DNA from: Diprion similis
Lineage: Eukaryota; Arthropoda; Insecta; Hymenoptera; Diprionidae
Direction of reading: 5' to 3'
Length of the DNA: 64,000 bases
Assembly (NCBI RefSeq): GCF_021155765.1
Contig: NC_060116.1
Span: 11,656,001-11,720,000 of the forward strand
The position numbers and the translations under genes were made by a program. The notes under the pieces were generated by a model. That model was given only the letters and a program-made list of their open reading frames with translations. It did no database searches and was not told the DNA's origin. Of this stretch, positions 27,801 to 41,200 are shown in pieces. Position 1 is the stretch's first letter. Each line of letters begins with the position of its first letter.

Positions 27801-30090
27801 ACGCCATCGCGTCTACGAGCTGCCGCTGCAGGGTCACCTTAGATAAATTAATGAAATAATTACATAATTAATTACAGACAATTAGCGCGAAGCTCTACTA
27901 ATGACGCCTGCTCCCCCCTCGACGCCGTACTCGCTTTTCCCCACCCGCCGAAAGGGGAGGAAAGGAGGAGGCGAAGGGGCCGCGAAGAAGAGTCTTGCAC
28001 ACCCAGAAAATTATTTTAAGCCCGTAAAATTGGTTGGGCACCGAAGAAAATAAAATACCAGTAGACATGTTTATATATAAATATACATGTATATATACAT
28101 ATACATATATATCCACAGGGTACGGAGTTCTTTTTCAAAATATATTGCCTTTTCCTTTTTACGGAATTAACGACTGCGGCTTTTAAGCCTTAATGGTCCG
28201 AGTCGGGGTTGGAAAAACGGAGGGGGAGGAGGAGGATATGGTGAAAAAAATAGAATAAAATTTAAAGAAATGAATGAAAAAAAAAGAACGAAAGGTAAAA
28301 GAATAAATTTTTTATTTTCGTCAAATCCCAGACGAGGCATGGATTTATTTGAGAGAAGACCTGCGACTTCTCTTATACAGGAATACATGCATCTAATCTA
28401 GTATATAAACATGTATTAGGTGTAATATATATTCCGGTGTATCGCGTATACAGCCTTTGGGGTGCTCTGAACAGATGGAATTGGAAACCCTCACGATTTT
28501 CGCAGGAAAAGGTGAAAATTCATGCGCACAACATACTTAGGCGATTCGGAAATTACCTCCCGACGTGTTTTCCGGATTATTATATTGCACGAATGAAAAA
28601 AAGTAAAATGAATAATAGAATAGAGTGAAAAACAAATCTCGACTTCCTTCACCCTGTTGTATTATGCATCGTACAGCCACCCATTATCACACGTGTACAG
28701 CTCTCGCAGTTTCGCAAATTTCCATTTACATATGCATACTCATGTTTTCTGCCGCATCATTATGTACAACACATCGGGACTGCCTAGTACTTGAGAAAAT
28801 CGTGTATACGTGTGCGGGGATGTTTTTGCGTATTACTCGCTAGACCCAGTCGCGTGTGTAACTATCGATCAAAATGATGTTAATATGCACAGAATTACGT
28901 GTGTCACGAACCATGTTCGAAAGCTGTTAGCTGGACGATTAAATACGAGAAGAGAAAATTAATATACCTACGTACAGCAGGTATATGATTATGTATATTA
29001 ATTATATGTATATTACATACAGCGTCAGGTTACACTACAGTCAAACACACGGTTCTCGTGTCGTTCGATTGAAAAGTCTCGATCACCTGCATAACGACGT
29101 CTTTCAGCGAAATATCATGATAATGATGATAACGATAATAACAATAAGCGTAATAATTCCCATTGGAATATCGTCGAACGTCTTGATCGCCATGATGGTA
29201 TATGAGCGAGCGAATCGCTCGTAGCGAAATGGGGTGGGTCTCAGGATGTACGTAGAGAAACGATTTGGTGTATAATAATGCATGGAAGCTCCAAAGCTCT
29301 CGCAAAATTGCCGGCGCGCCGAGCTCGTAACGGTTATTAGATTGGATATATGTTATAACGGCTGCAAGTACGTAATTTATGTTGGAATGAGCGACGTTAC
29401 AGACACCCGTCGACCCACTGTCGAGAAATATTGAAATCCAAGTACTTTCCCGCTACCGTCTCTTTCCAAGGAAATAATTAAGGAAGGAAGAATAAAAGAA
29501 TCAATGGCGGAGAGTAAAAGGGTAGAAGAATGAGAGGAAGAAGCGACGTTGTTCAAGATCGGACAATAAAGTTATAGAAGCAAGACTTTGTCACTCTTCG
29601 ACTCTCTCCTATCCTCTTCTCTCCTCCTCTCTCCTTTTCTTCCTTTTACTCGTTCCTTATACACTTGACATTTGCACAAAGTGAGAATTAATTGAGTTCT
29701 TCCTATCTTGTACAGATATCGCGCTTAGCCAATTAAGAGCCCTGCAGCCTCCCTGAATAAGGGTAAAGGATCCAAGGACGGTAAATGTACGTTTTCTATA
29801 TGGGTATTATCTAACGAACACGCACATCGTCGTCCCCCCGGGGAAACTTCGGGGCAATCCTTTTCGGCCAGGACAATAAGATATACGGTATCTGGCCTCT
29901 GCACGCGACTTTGTATCCTGCGGTAAAAAAAAAAAAAACGAATGAAGAAATGAAGAAAATTTCCTCACAATTTATCTGTTTATCGGAATGACTTACCACT
30001 TTTTTTCATTCTTTTATTATCGTTTCTGTGTTTCTCGATCGAATCTGCAAATTTTGATCCTTTCTTCCTGGTCCTCGATTATTGCCACCG

Positions 30091-30116
30091 TTATTATTAT
30101 TATTATTATTATTATT
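30091..30116. repeat. (TTA)n microsatellite
   Basis: Eight to nine TTA units. A second TTA tract of similar size lies at 30,667-30,691. Confidence 0.9.
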
Positions 30117-32072
30117 CTCTAATTTATGCACTATTATTTACAGCGATCACGGATCTCGAGACATTTTTTAAAATTTCAATGACACAGGTTTGAGGTTTAT
30201 CATCAGTCATTGTCGCGGATATTTTTCTTTTGCTTTAGATACTTTTTATCGTCTGATAAAAATAATTTCCGCTCTTTTTACTCGCACTTTGTTGTCCGTG
30301 ACACACGTGTCGTACACTTATTATAAACGCCCCCGAGATGCATAGAGATATTAGGTATCAATACGCAGGAATTTCCGGGCACGTGTAAAGTGAATAGTTT
30401 ATTTTTCCTCTTTCTGTAAATCAATTTTTTCCCTCCTGAATGGCGAGAGATTCGCCCGCGCTTCCCATTCACGTACGAAAATTGATTCAATATTTTTCAC
30501 TCTGATCGAAAAGTTACTTTCCTAAGGCTATTGCCGGGGTTTCTCTTTTATACAACCAAGAAACTTTTCTACACAGATCGCGTGTGTACAAAATAATATG
30601 TTATTGAGAAAAAAAAAAAAAAAAAAATAGGAAATACAAAGTTAATCGAATGTAATGCACGACTGTTATTATTATTATTATTATTATTATTCGGCTACGT
30701 ATCGTCAATCTTTCTCACTCCATTTTGCCGTTGGATTAGTCGGTTTTTATACATTTTTTACGAACACTTTTTTTTCGTTTCGGTCTTTTCGTCAAAAGTT
30801 CATGCACCGTTTTTAACTTTATCAAATTCGTTTAAAACGGCAAGATCTAGAACATCGATATTTGCGAATTATAATTACGAAACATACACACTTCCGGATA
30901 AGATTATATATAGATCTTGAAATTTTATCAACCTTTCAATTAAACAACGTGTTTTACAATTACAAGCGTGTGTGTGCAATTGTGTATTTGTGTATGACAA
31001 TTTTCCGTACGATTACACGAAATATTACGACACGCGACGAGAAATATTAAATCGTACACTTACTGCAATGATAACGGTATAATTACTCCCTCTCAATCAT
31101 CGTTAGTGAAAATGAATAAAAAAACATTAGTAAATACATCTCGTTAAAATCACGCACTGTCCGTGAAAACGCACTTTACGTATGACAAGTAGTTTACATT
31201 GTTATAATTTAACATCCAGCGACTCTTCGTGTGGCGTGAAATATTATTGCTTATAGTATAAACAACTGTAATTCACATTTTGCACGAAAATGAGACGATG
31301 CTGAGAAAGGCAAAGGAAAAATGATCGAAACGAAAGTTATAGACACGAGAGAAGAATAATGAACCAAAATTTCGTTCAACAAAATTGAAAAAAAAAAATA
31401 AACAAACAAACAAAATCAAAAAAACAAAGTGAAAAGCTCTCCGCTGTATTAACCGTGACGAAAATTCACACAACCGAAAATCCACTCTCCGGTTGACGGA
31501 CAGGTCCGCGTCGAGGGGAGAAAACGGCAGTTTTCTAAAAAGGTTTCGCACTCGCTCTCCTATCCTCTTCTCGTATCTCCTCTTCCCGACGCCCCCTTGC
31601 TGATCCGCTTCAGGGTTGTCTCCGAAACGCGATTAAGAGGGTGCCAAGCACGATGCCGGCATCACCTGTACCTCGACCAGCCAGCAACCGACTGTGAGAC
31701 ACACGACCCTCTGAAGCCAAACGGGGTTATACAGTCTCCCAAACCATCCCCATCCCAACCCCCGATTCCCCACCCCCGGAGGATCGTCGAGAAAGCTTCG
31801 AACGGCAACCGCGACGCGGAGTTGCTCGCAGTATCAACTTTTGCACCTGCATATAAATACTTGTAACTATATAATATCTATAAATGATATGCGTTAGGGG
31901 TGCTTTCTTATTTTATTATTCTTTTTGTACATTTTTTTCTTCACTTCGTTTCGTTTTTCAACAATTATTACGTACCTCGTATACATACGTGATATACAGA
32001 AGCATATATGAGAGGAAATGTATATATATGTATACATATGTAAGTATCACGGTCGAGGAATAAGATTTCCTT

Positions 32073-32090
32073 GGGGGATTTCAGTCCCCC
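32073..32090 (+). repeat. Short GC hairpin
   Basis: GGGGGA and TCCCCC flank a 6-base loop, making a perfect 6-bp stem in AT-rich DNA. No gene context, so no role is assigned. Confidence 0.5.
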
Positions 32091-32503
32091 ATCCCTGTGA
32101 CCCTACACCCTATGCGGAATTATTGAATCAAGACGAATGACTTGTGGAAACGATTGTACATGTATAGTCTCATTGCGCGAGGCATTTAGGCGATTTATCG
32201 ATCAATTCATATCGGAGATTCGATTTTTCAATGGAAATTCAGGACACCTGATGAGCGTGTGAAATATGCATAAACGACATTACGTTTATTGAATTGTGAA
32301 ACAAAATCAGGCCCTGTTATATGTATATATACCCATATAAGGGGGTTACTTTTGTCAGGCAAAAGATGTACCCTCTTCCTCCCGATGAGGGGTAAATTAA
32401 GAGAGCTGCCGATGACGTTTCTCCTCGACACCAAACGGTCGGGGAATAGACCGCGACAATAGGGGCGTAAGCATCGTTTTTGGGGGTGCGCATGAGCGCG
32501 ACG

Positions 32504-32523
32504 CCGACGCCAAGCGGCGTCGG
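32504..32523. repeat. 8-bp perfect GC stem with 4-base loop
   Basis: CCGACGCC, then a 4-base loop, then GGCGTCGG. A compact perfect inverted repeat in noncoding DNA, function unknown. Confidence 0.6.
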
Positions 32524-35115
32524 TATTGAGTGGCCGCTACATAATGTATTAAATATGGCTTTGGAATATTTTCTCCCCCATCCCCGTCCCCGTCCCTCGA
32601 TCGCACCATTGCAGGCCTTTTGCTGGCCTTTCTTTTCGCCGAATCTCTCCGGCTACTTTTTACCCCTGTATTATTCATCTACATGCATATTTTATTGTAT
32701 ATATGTATATATCTACGTACACATATACCTAAATCTATAATGTTGTTGCATGTACCTAAATGTACGCGGTTTTTTTTTTCTTGCGCTTCGCGTATGCTCC
32801 CCCCTTTTTTTTTATTATGTCGATCTGGATTTTCGGTCCAGGGTGCTGCCTTTTTCCGACCTCCCGAAGGGCCGCGACGGCGACGACATTCTTCACCGTT
32901 CTCCCTTGTTTATGTCAATATTAAAACAAGTCCTAGGTATACAGGTAGGTACATGTATACCTACTATAAGTCTCTCTGTCAAAACCGCCGAGATGCGGTT
33001 GAAGAAAAGCTCGAGTAAAATGAGGCTGCACGGGTTTTCCACGGTTTTTCTCTTACTCTGGTTATTCACTTCAACGGTAATCTTACAGTTATAAACCCTG
33101 GTTTATAATAATCCACGTGACTATATTCAAAAAGTAAAATAAATAAATAAATAACCACAATTTTATGTGTAATACTTTCGGATGATTGCCATTGGACGTG
33201 GCATTTAATTTTAAAGTGTGAGTAAACTCTGACGACGACTAAAATTTATCTAAATTTTCACAGTACGTGTTTATTTTTCTAACGGATCATTTTTTCAAGT
33301 TTATCCTTATTCCATACTTTTGTATTCAGTATAAACTATCAAATTTTATGATTTGCAATGTCATTCGTAATTCATCGCAATTTCACATAAAAAATTTACT
33401 GATTTTTATGGAGAATCATATTTATCGTATGCTTTTTAATTTAAAAAAAATCTTTAAATAACAGAATTAAGCTGATCAAATTGTTGAAACAATTGGTTAA
33501 CTTCATGCGTCTTAATTTTTTGATCTTAAAAACGCTAACTCCAGGCGATCAAGATCTTTTTATTAGATAGAATCAGAGAGAAGAGAACGTGCAGGATGAA
33601 AGTGTTTCTTTACTTAATGATCAATTCTCGCTTTTACCTAAGCTCTGTAACGCATTTTTTATGTTCGCTTAGAAATATGTGATACATCTACGTAAAGTAA
33701 GAACCTCTTAAGGAGATGACTGTATATTTATTTGAAACCAATTTGGGGTGGCTTGCCGGTCAAATTTCGAAAAAGTAAAAAATAAGGACCACCCTAATGT
33801 ACAGGACGAAGGAGATCCGCGTAAATACGATGATCGCTACCGATTTCATTACAATATTATTATAAATTTAGAAATGAGTTACAGACTGGTATATCCACTT
33901 CATTGGAAACTCACCTTGTTAAAAAAAAATTTTTTTTTGACAGATTTATATCGTAATAAAAATGATAATAACCATAATAATCCGAATAACAATTACTACA
34001 AGAAGCGACGCGTTCCTTCTTCTTGCCGCAGGATGTGTACGACCCAAAAGCTTATTCGGCAGCTGCGATGCTAGCGGGCTGTAGAGAAGAAGCCACTGTG
34101 AATATAAATTAAATTGCAAATTCAATCATTCCTTTCGCAACTTTCTCCCGCGTTATATAATAAAAAAAGAAATAGTTTTTCTCTCACCGGCGAACAGCCA
34201 TAGAAAAAGCACCGCTCTCCACGTCGTCCTTATTTCTTACATCCATCCGCCATTTTACCTGGATTAATATAGATATAGATATAGATACAAGGAGTGAAGG
34301 GGGGGGGGGAGAAATAAAAGAAGAACATTTCACTTTAATCTCGTTGCTGAGAATAATCGATATAATTTCAAACGAATATATTATGCAATATCTATTCGAA
34401 TTCGCGAGCTTGCATGCACTAATTTCATCCACCGTTAAAGTGGAGCCATTTTTTTCCCCTCGGCTCTCGTTTCGACGGGTGTAATTCCTGGGCGTAACGT
34501 CAAATCGACGTTACAAATGTCACCCGAAACTTGCCTGCGTATCTATGGTGGAATTACGCATAGATATAAACATATACTGACGCAGAATATCGCGACACGC
34601 GATTCGACGCTTTGCAAACAATAATAATCCCATGCCCAGTGAGAGAAATAAACGCGTAACGTAATTCCACGACGCACAATACAAACGAGAAAACTCTCTC
34701 TTGAATCAGAGCGAGTTAGATTCGACGTTTCGTTCGAGTTGTTACAAATACCTCCTCCACGGCAAACATAGATTTTCACGTGTCACACGAATCTCCTGTT
34801 TCATTCCGTCTCATTATACGACGGACATGACTTGATTCCAAAGACGATAAACGCGCAACGTCAGAACAAATTTTTTTAAAAGGCGACAATTTTTTTCCTT
34901 GAACTTTGATAAATTTCTCGCCCATGGCTACACGCGGTTACAATACGTCAATTCGATGCTTATTGAGAAGTGTAAGATACCTTTCATGTCGTATCAGGGA
35001 ACATCGTTTACACTGAAAAACTAATGTCAGACCTTTTTGGATAACGGTGTGGTCGCCTTTGATTTTGCGAACGGATAAAACGTATCATTAGCCAAAGTAT
35101 ATCCGCACTCAGAGC

Positions 35116-35147
<32 letters not shown>

Positions 35148-35152
35148 ATATA
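35116..35152. repeat. (TA)n microsatellite
   Basis: TA repeat interrupted by a single TT step near the middle. Confidence 0.9.
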
Positions 35153-36507
35153 ACACGCTAGCTGCAGGGGTAGGTGAATGAAAATTGACCGAACTCACCC
35201 TCTGCGATAATCATACACTTACTCCTGGGTACTCTGTGTCGCTTTTATGTTCCGTTCAGCCATCAAGTCGATGGTTATACATTATATATGCCTCTGTTGT
35301 GTGTTGCGAGTGGCAAACACTTGTTAATATCTACACTGCAGGCTTGTTTGCTCGTTTACTTGATGTCAAGGCCACCTAGTAGGTCAGCCGACTGCTGCTA
35401 CCACAACGGGGTGGAAGGTGGTTCAGGTACTGCAAGCTTGACTGAAATAAGGGCTCTTCTTGTTATGTTTGGAATTTATGAACAGGATCCCGAGCTAACA
35501 TCGTCATGTTCAAATTTTTTTCTAGACCCTTTGTGGACTCGGTCGGTTGGTTGAAAAATTCTATTTAGGAAATCGCAGTCACCTAATATTTCGAAAACTT
35601 GAATATTTCCAAAAATTCCAACGAATTCAAATAGAATTTGACAATATTGATGATTTCTGATTTGCAAATCGTTACACTGTCTGTATTCAGGAATAATTCA
35701 TAACTTTGCAAATCTGTACGAAAAAACATGCCTAGACCTAATGCTTTCTATACACATCACACTGTTAGTCCATAAGCAATGCGGTATTAATTATCGTCGT
35801 GTGTTTTTGCGATCGGAGAGATACAGGTGGTAGCGGTTTTGGGTTGAGCGAACCGTGAGGCGGTGCCATGGATCTGCAGATTCATCACGGTTAGACAGAA
35901 GGTGAAGTGAAAGAGAAAAAGATAAAACAACAAGATAAAAAGAAATTTTTAATTAATGGAAGGAGTACAAAAAAAATTTGAAAAACGTGGAAAACCCCGA
36001 CACGATTACGAGTATGAAAGGTACGTAGGGTTACCCTTTCAGTGTTAGAGTAATTGCTGGGCAGGACCTCGGAGGAAAACAGAAAACGAAAATGAAAAAA
36101 GGGGAAGGAACATGGCGGCGTGTTAATCGTGGACCACGATATGAGGCTGGTGTTATATGGGTAGCTTCGTGGTTAAAAGTAAAGCTTGATCGCATACATA
36201 AACGGTGCTGAGTCGGCCAGGGAATCAAAGTACTTGCATAAATCCCCGAGTTAATCACGCAATGGATCTGAACGCGTTACAGAGCTCGTTTGCAAACCTG
36301 GAATGACTCGTTTAAAACGGAAGTTGAAGATTTTTATTCGTGTAGTTATTCGACGCCGCGATTTTCTCTCCCTGTAATAAAAATTGCAATCGGTTGGAAT
36401 TGCGGTGCTGAGAAGTGATGAAAAATCGTCTTGAGATCGATTTCCAGCCCCCTGAAAAAAAGACAGAAATTTTTTAAATATCATCTCATGAGTGATAGAT
36501 TTTGGTG

Positions 36508-36536
36508 AAAAAAAAAAAAAAAAAAAAAAAAAAAAA
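36508..36536 (+). repeat. 29-base A run
   Basis: Longest A homopolymer noticed. No retroposed sequence with target duplications was recognised beside it, so it is called a simple repeat. Confidence 0.85.
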
Positions 36537-39500
36537 CAATCGCCGATTTTCCCAGGAATTGGTATGCATATATGCATTATACGTATCGCGAAGAAAAACT
36601 TTAGCCATTTCTTTCCTTCGGCAAAGCCAAGCTTGCGTATTTTTCACAGGGCTTATCGAATCCTCGGTATTTTTACTGGATTTTTATTTTCGATTCAAGG
36701 TCCGACGCGTCATATATCGTAATCTAACATGCAGTATAATATGCACGCGTGCACATTTCGCACGGTCTGTAGATAATTTGAACTTTTTCCTTGTGCGACT
36801 GAATGGTAAATTTCCTAAGGATTCTTTAATCTAGAATTATATCTGGCGGCTGTGAAAATCCCACTGGTCTGTGAAAAAGTGTGAGGTATACTCGACATTG
36901 GTATATGGCTTTCGACTTCGACTTCGTTTCATGTATATTACACACGCACATAGATATATGTAATACGTACGTTGCACATTGAAAGCGAAACGCTGATTTA
37001 TTTCCAATTGAAATCGGTATGGATTTTCGAAAAAAAATGACCACGTCCTACCGAAGATTATATGTATAGTTGAGTGTGAGAAATAATGTGAAAATTTAAT
37101 ATCAACTCGTGAAATCGTTCGTTATACTTCGTACAGCAAAATGCTCTTGATTCGATGGTTTTATCTCCGAATAATCAAGTGCTCCAGAGGCATGGAATGA
37201 ATGGAGGAAAATCAGACGCGACTCTTCAGTTTCATGTAATTGGATTATCTTTAAATTTCAGTAAATTATTAAGGATTCGAGCGATGTTAAAATCGAGCTG
37301 ACAATGATCGTTGTACATGTATGTTTTTCAAATAATAGAAATACACAAGTTCTTCGAGATTCATTTCGGTACACTGCACAACAATGAAAATCCGGTCTAC
37401 ATTTTGAACAGCATTTAACCTGCGGAGCAATTATAATGAAAAAAGTTCTTTAAAACGGCATGAGAAAAGAACTTTGGGCGAAGAAATCAGCCGACCGTCA
37501 AGACCGACTTCAAAGGATTTCATATTCCGTACTAGACGCATGTTTGAAAAATTTCTCCGTTGCAGACTCGGTTCCATTAGCTCACGTATATATAAATCCA
37601 TACAGAGAATATTACATATATTTACATTTGATTATTCGTCTACCTTCTGCAGCTGTCCTTCCCGCGCTTGATTTGAATCCCAATATGCTGCAATAATTTA
37701 TCTCTATGTAAATAAATTTGCGACGAGAAAATTCAAGTTTTTTATCATACAAACTGCGAGAGCTGAATCAACGCGAAGGTATATTGCAATAACCAAAATC
37801 TGACATTCTTTGGAATCCAGTTGAAAACAAAGAGCAGTTTTTAACCGTAAATAAAAACTTGCTGCACGTTTAGATTGTCCGACAATTCTGCGTTCTTGAA
37901 TTATTGCAAATTAGCACAAGTAACATGATTTCACAGGTATATACATATAAACCATTCGCAAATTAATATCTATAGCTATGCGTTAGTCGACACCATTTCC
38001 TGTATCATTTTCCCGCGTTATTTTTAGTTACACGTAATTTCCTAATTAGCCAGCAGCATCACGTGTCGAAGGATATTACTGTGTTCGTTTGCTCGAGGCT
38101 CAAGTCGTTGATAATCACAGCTGTATACATTCCGTTTGACGGTTGTACATTAGCGTTATCGCATAGCTTGATTCTCATAGCAGAATATCAGCTTACAATA
38201 TATCTGCAGCTAAATTCTAATCCCATTAATTATTGAATTTTATCATTTCCACTCATTCAGCTTCCACCGCCACGTCTGCATAATCTGATAATACGTACAC
38301 ACACATGTTTCACCGCGAATCAATACTTACACGCGTACAATTCTCCTCTGCCAGCTGTCAACATATGCAACCAAATGATAAAATATATGTACGTAAAACC
38401 ACAACGTCAAAATTATTTTCTTTCAAAATGTTAAAGAGAACGAGAGCAAAATAACAGCAGGTGACTGAAAAATCGCGTGACATGAATTTGAAAAAAATCA
38501 AATTATCGCACAAATGACGCATCTATGCAATCTAATGCCAGCTGCATATATGTATTTAAGTTGTGATACGTGAGGATAAACCTGAAATATAACAGCTCGA
38601 TGAGTCGCATTGAGAAAGAAAAAAAGATACGGTGATATGGAATAGAAGACTGAAAATTTACAATCTGTATATAGCTCTATTCCTAGGTAGCCGACGACGA
38701 TGCGCGAAAACGTCATCGAGCCGTATTATAGACGAGTTGCAAACGTGACCAGCATTAAACTGACATCATCGTGTCGGCTGTCGCGCATATGCCGTAATCG
38801 CATTTGGAACTATGGTCTCAGGGGTGTACAAAGCGGTTCAGGAGAGACCGGACTTTGCTCGCTTTCATTCCCGCTTTTGCGAGTAAAATTTTGCGACGTA
38901 AGCTGTTATTGAATCGAGTGTGGCGCGTTTTTCTCTCTGAATAAATGAAAAATAATAATTGTTAACATATGTTTGGAACTGTAATTGACACACACGATAA
39001 TCAATAAAAATTATTAGTTAAATACGCCGAATTTTATATATAATAGTGGTTTTTACACATTTGTCGAGACACTCGACGTGAAGTTTGAACGATTGGTGAT
39101 GATCCATCCAGTTCAACAATTGATTTCGTATTTTTTCCTTATTATAAGTGGTTGATGGATGTGAAATACGTCAATTAATTTCTATCTCACGGTCGTTAAA
39201 ACGAATCCGCTTGACGTGTGTTAGTGAGCAATTTGTACGTCCAAAATCGTGTAAATAATAACTATCTATAAGGTGTTGTGTGATACGGATGTTTAGGCGT
39301 TAAAAAATCTTATTCATCTGTAATTTTTCTGCTTTATGCTGTATATTCGAACGGATAACAACGCTCGCTGTTCATAATTTGTCGTTTGTAAAAATCTACG
39401 GACAATTAAGCGAACGAAAGGCATAAGACATTCTTGTCAATATTTGTATTCAAATTCCGTCTGAGCGGTGAAAATCGATTCTCGAAACAGTGTCGTGTCG

Positions 39501-39559
39501 TATCGTTTTTATTCCCGTTCTCTCTCGACTCAGAGCTGTGAATATGCAGTTGAAGCTCG

Positions 39560-39699
39560 ATTGGTTGATCGTCTGGCCGCTAGGGCGGCAGCACCTACCA
39601 ATCAAACAATGTCAAATGTCAAATCAAACCAATAATTGACAAAGTGTTGCAGCGAGTCGCGCAACCGATTGGATTATGCATACCTATGTTGTATAAAAC
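39560..39699 (+). promoter_or_regulatory. Candidate bbx promoter: CCAAT cluster plus TATA box
   Basis: Four CCAAT boxes in both orientations (39,560-39,564, 39,598-39,602, 39,629-39,633, 39,668-39,672) lie within about 115 bases. They are followed by GTATAAAAC at 39,691-39,699. A start site about 30 bases on would give a 5'UTR of roughly 650 bases before the bbx ATG at 40,379. The start site is inferred; no transcript data are available here. Confidence 0.5.
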
Positions 39700-40378
39700 T
39701 CTGATACCAATTGTCGAGACATGTTGTCGGATTATCGGCCGTTCGTTTACGCCGTGTTTCGTATAATCACGGTAGGAAAATTAGGCGTGTTTTAGGGGTT
39801 AAACGACGATCAGCGGTTGAAGAAAAAAACCGAGTTTGACGAGAACTATCGAAGCGGCGAGAAAATTGCAGGAATTCTTATTGACACGCGAGTGACTGAG
39901 TGAGGATTATTTTCGGGAGTTTTCATACGTGGAAACGAACCGCTCCGTGGGGCTTGTGACTTAGAAATACGGGGATAATACGCTCGTTAAAATTGCAGCA
40001 AAATCTTGGGCCTCGAGATACGGTCGTAATGTCAGTTTCAACTTCAAACGTTCAATTGAGCGGCACGCGCGCGCATTGGCCGAAGCTTTTCACAACAATC
40101 AGCTGATAGCGGAGGGGACAGAGACAGACATTTTTACATCAAAGTCCCCGAAAACACTTTGGATTTGACGTTCGCTCGGTGGGCGAAGTAGGTTTTTTTT
40201 CATTCGAATTTATATAATAAGTGTTTGAACGTCGGTTCTTGTACGAAGGGACATATTTTGTGGAAGTTTGACGGGAGTGGTGTGATAATTGAAATAACTC
40301 TCAGTCTTAATTCATAACCGAGGCTGACGGATTTATCGGTATTTTGCGAAGCAGCACATTATGCGCTAACTTAGTGAA

Positions 40379-41164
40379 ATGGCTGCCAACGAACAACGTC
40401 AAGAGGTGAGTCTTTCTTCTTGTTAAGAAATGAGAATTGGCTCGTTCAAAGGTTGATTCTTCTCATCCTCGGCCGACACGTAATCCCGCATACATTTTAC
40501 GGTCAAATGATAAAGCAACCGTCTTATCGGCTGGTCAATTTCTGTGAAAATCATCGGAATTCGTTACCGTGTCATCGCAGAAAATAAAGCAACGACAGGC
40601 GACTGCGGATTAACCTTGAGACTTTGAAGAAATATTTGACAAATAAAAACCGACGAGCTATCGTCGCGAATTACTTTATGTCTGCTGTAATACGGGGCGG
40701 ATATATTCGCCGATTATTTGCCACAACTCGTTTTCAGAACCTCGTCAAATCTCGTTGATGAAAATTTAGTACAAAATATTCACGTACGTTCGAGATCGGT
40801 GATATTCAATTCGTGATATTTACATTCCTCGCAAGCAGCTGTCATTTTGTCATTGCGACATGTCACGGCTTTTCTCTTATTTTACAACACCTATAACGTC
40901 GGGGAATGATCAAATATTTCTCACGTTACGGCTCCACCTTTTTCACTCCCAATTCGTCGCCTAAATTCGACCGAATTTTTTTCTCTCTTTTCCTTACTCG
41001 TCATCCCAGCTCTCCAACAAATAAGACCGAAGCTTCTATAGCACCTAATATTCCTAAATGACTCAACAACAATACAGAAACACGGCTTCGACGAATTCCT
41101 TTACTTTGTCTACAATCTCTAATCAATCTGACAATATTTTCTCATATTTAACTAACTTATATTA

Positions 41165-41200
<36 letters not shown>

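Larger units (their letters stand above)
23234..39550. other. Dop2R 5' flank and intergenic DNA, no gene seen
   Basis: About 16 kb without a supportable exon. Open frames near 24.7-25.5 kb and 31.6-31.9 kb exist on both strands but overlap GGGA repeats or lack an ATG, and resemble nothing known. The receptor's promoter and any 5' untranslated exon should be in the left part (minus strand), but no signal is strong enough to place it. Contains poly-A, TTA, GGGA and TA repeats and two short GC hairpins, listed separately. Confidence 0.6.

Noticed and set aside
31597-31866. 89-residue plus-strand frame after an acceptor-like CTTCAG
   Set aside because: Low-complexity Pro/Ser content and no matching donor exon.
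36508-36536. Poly-A run as evidence of a LINE/SINE or processed pseudogene
   Set aside because: No retroposed body or target duplication recognised beside it.
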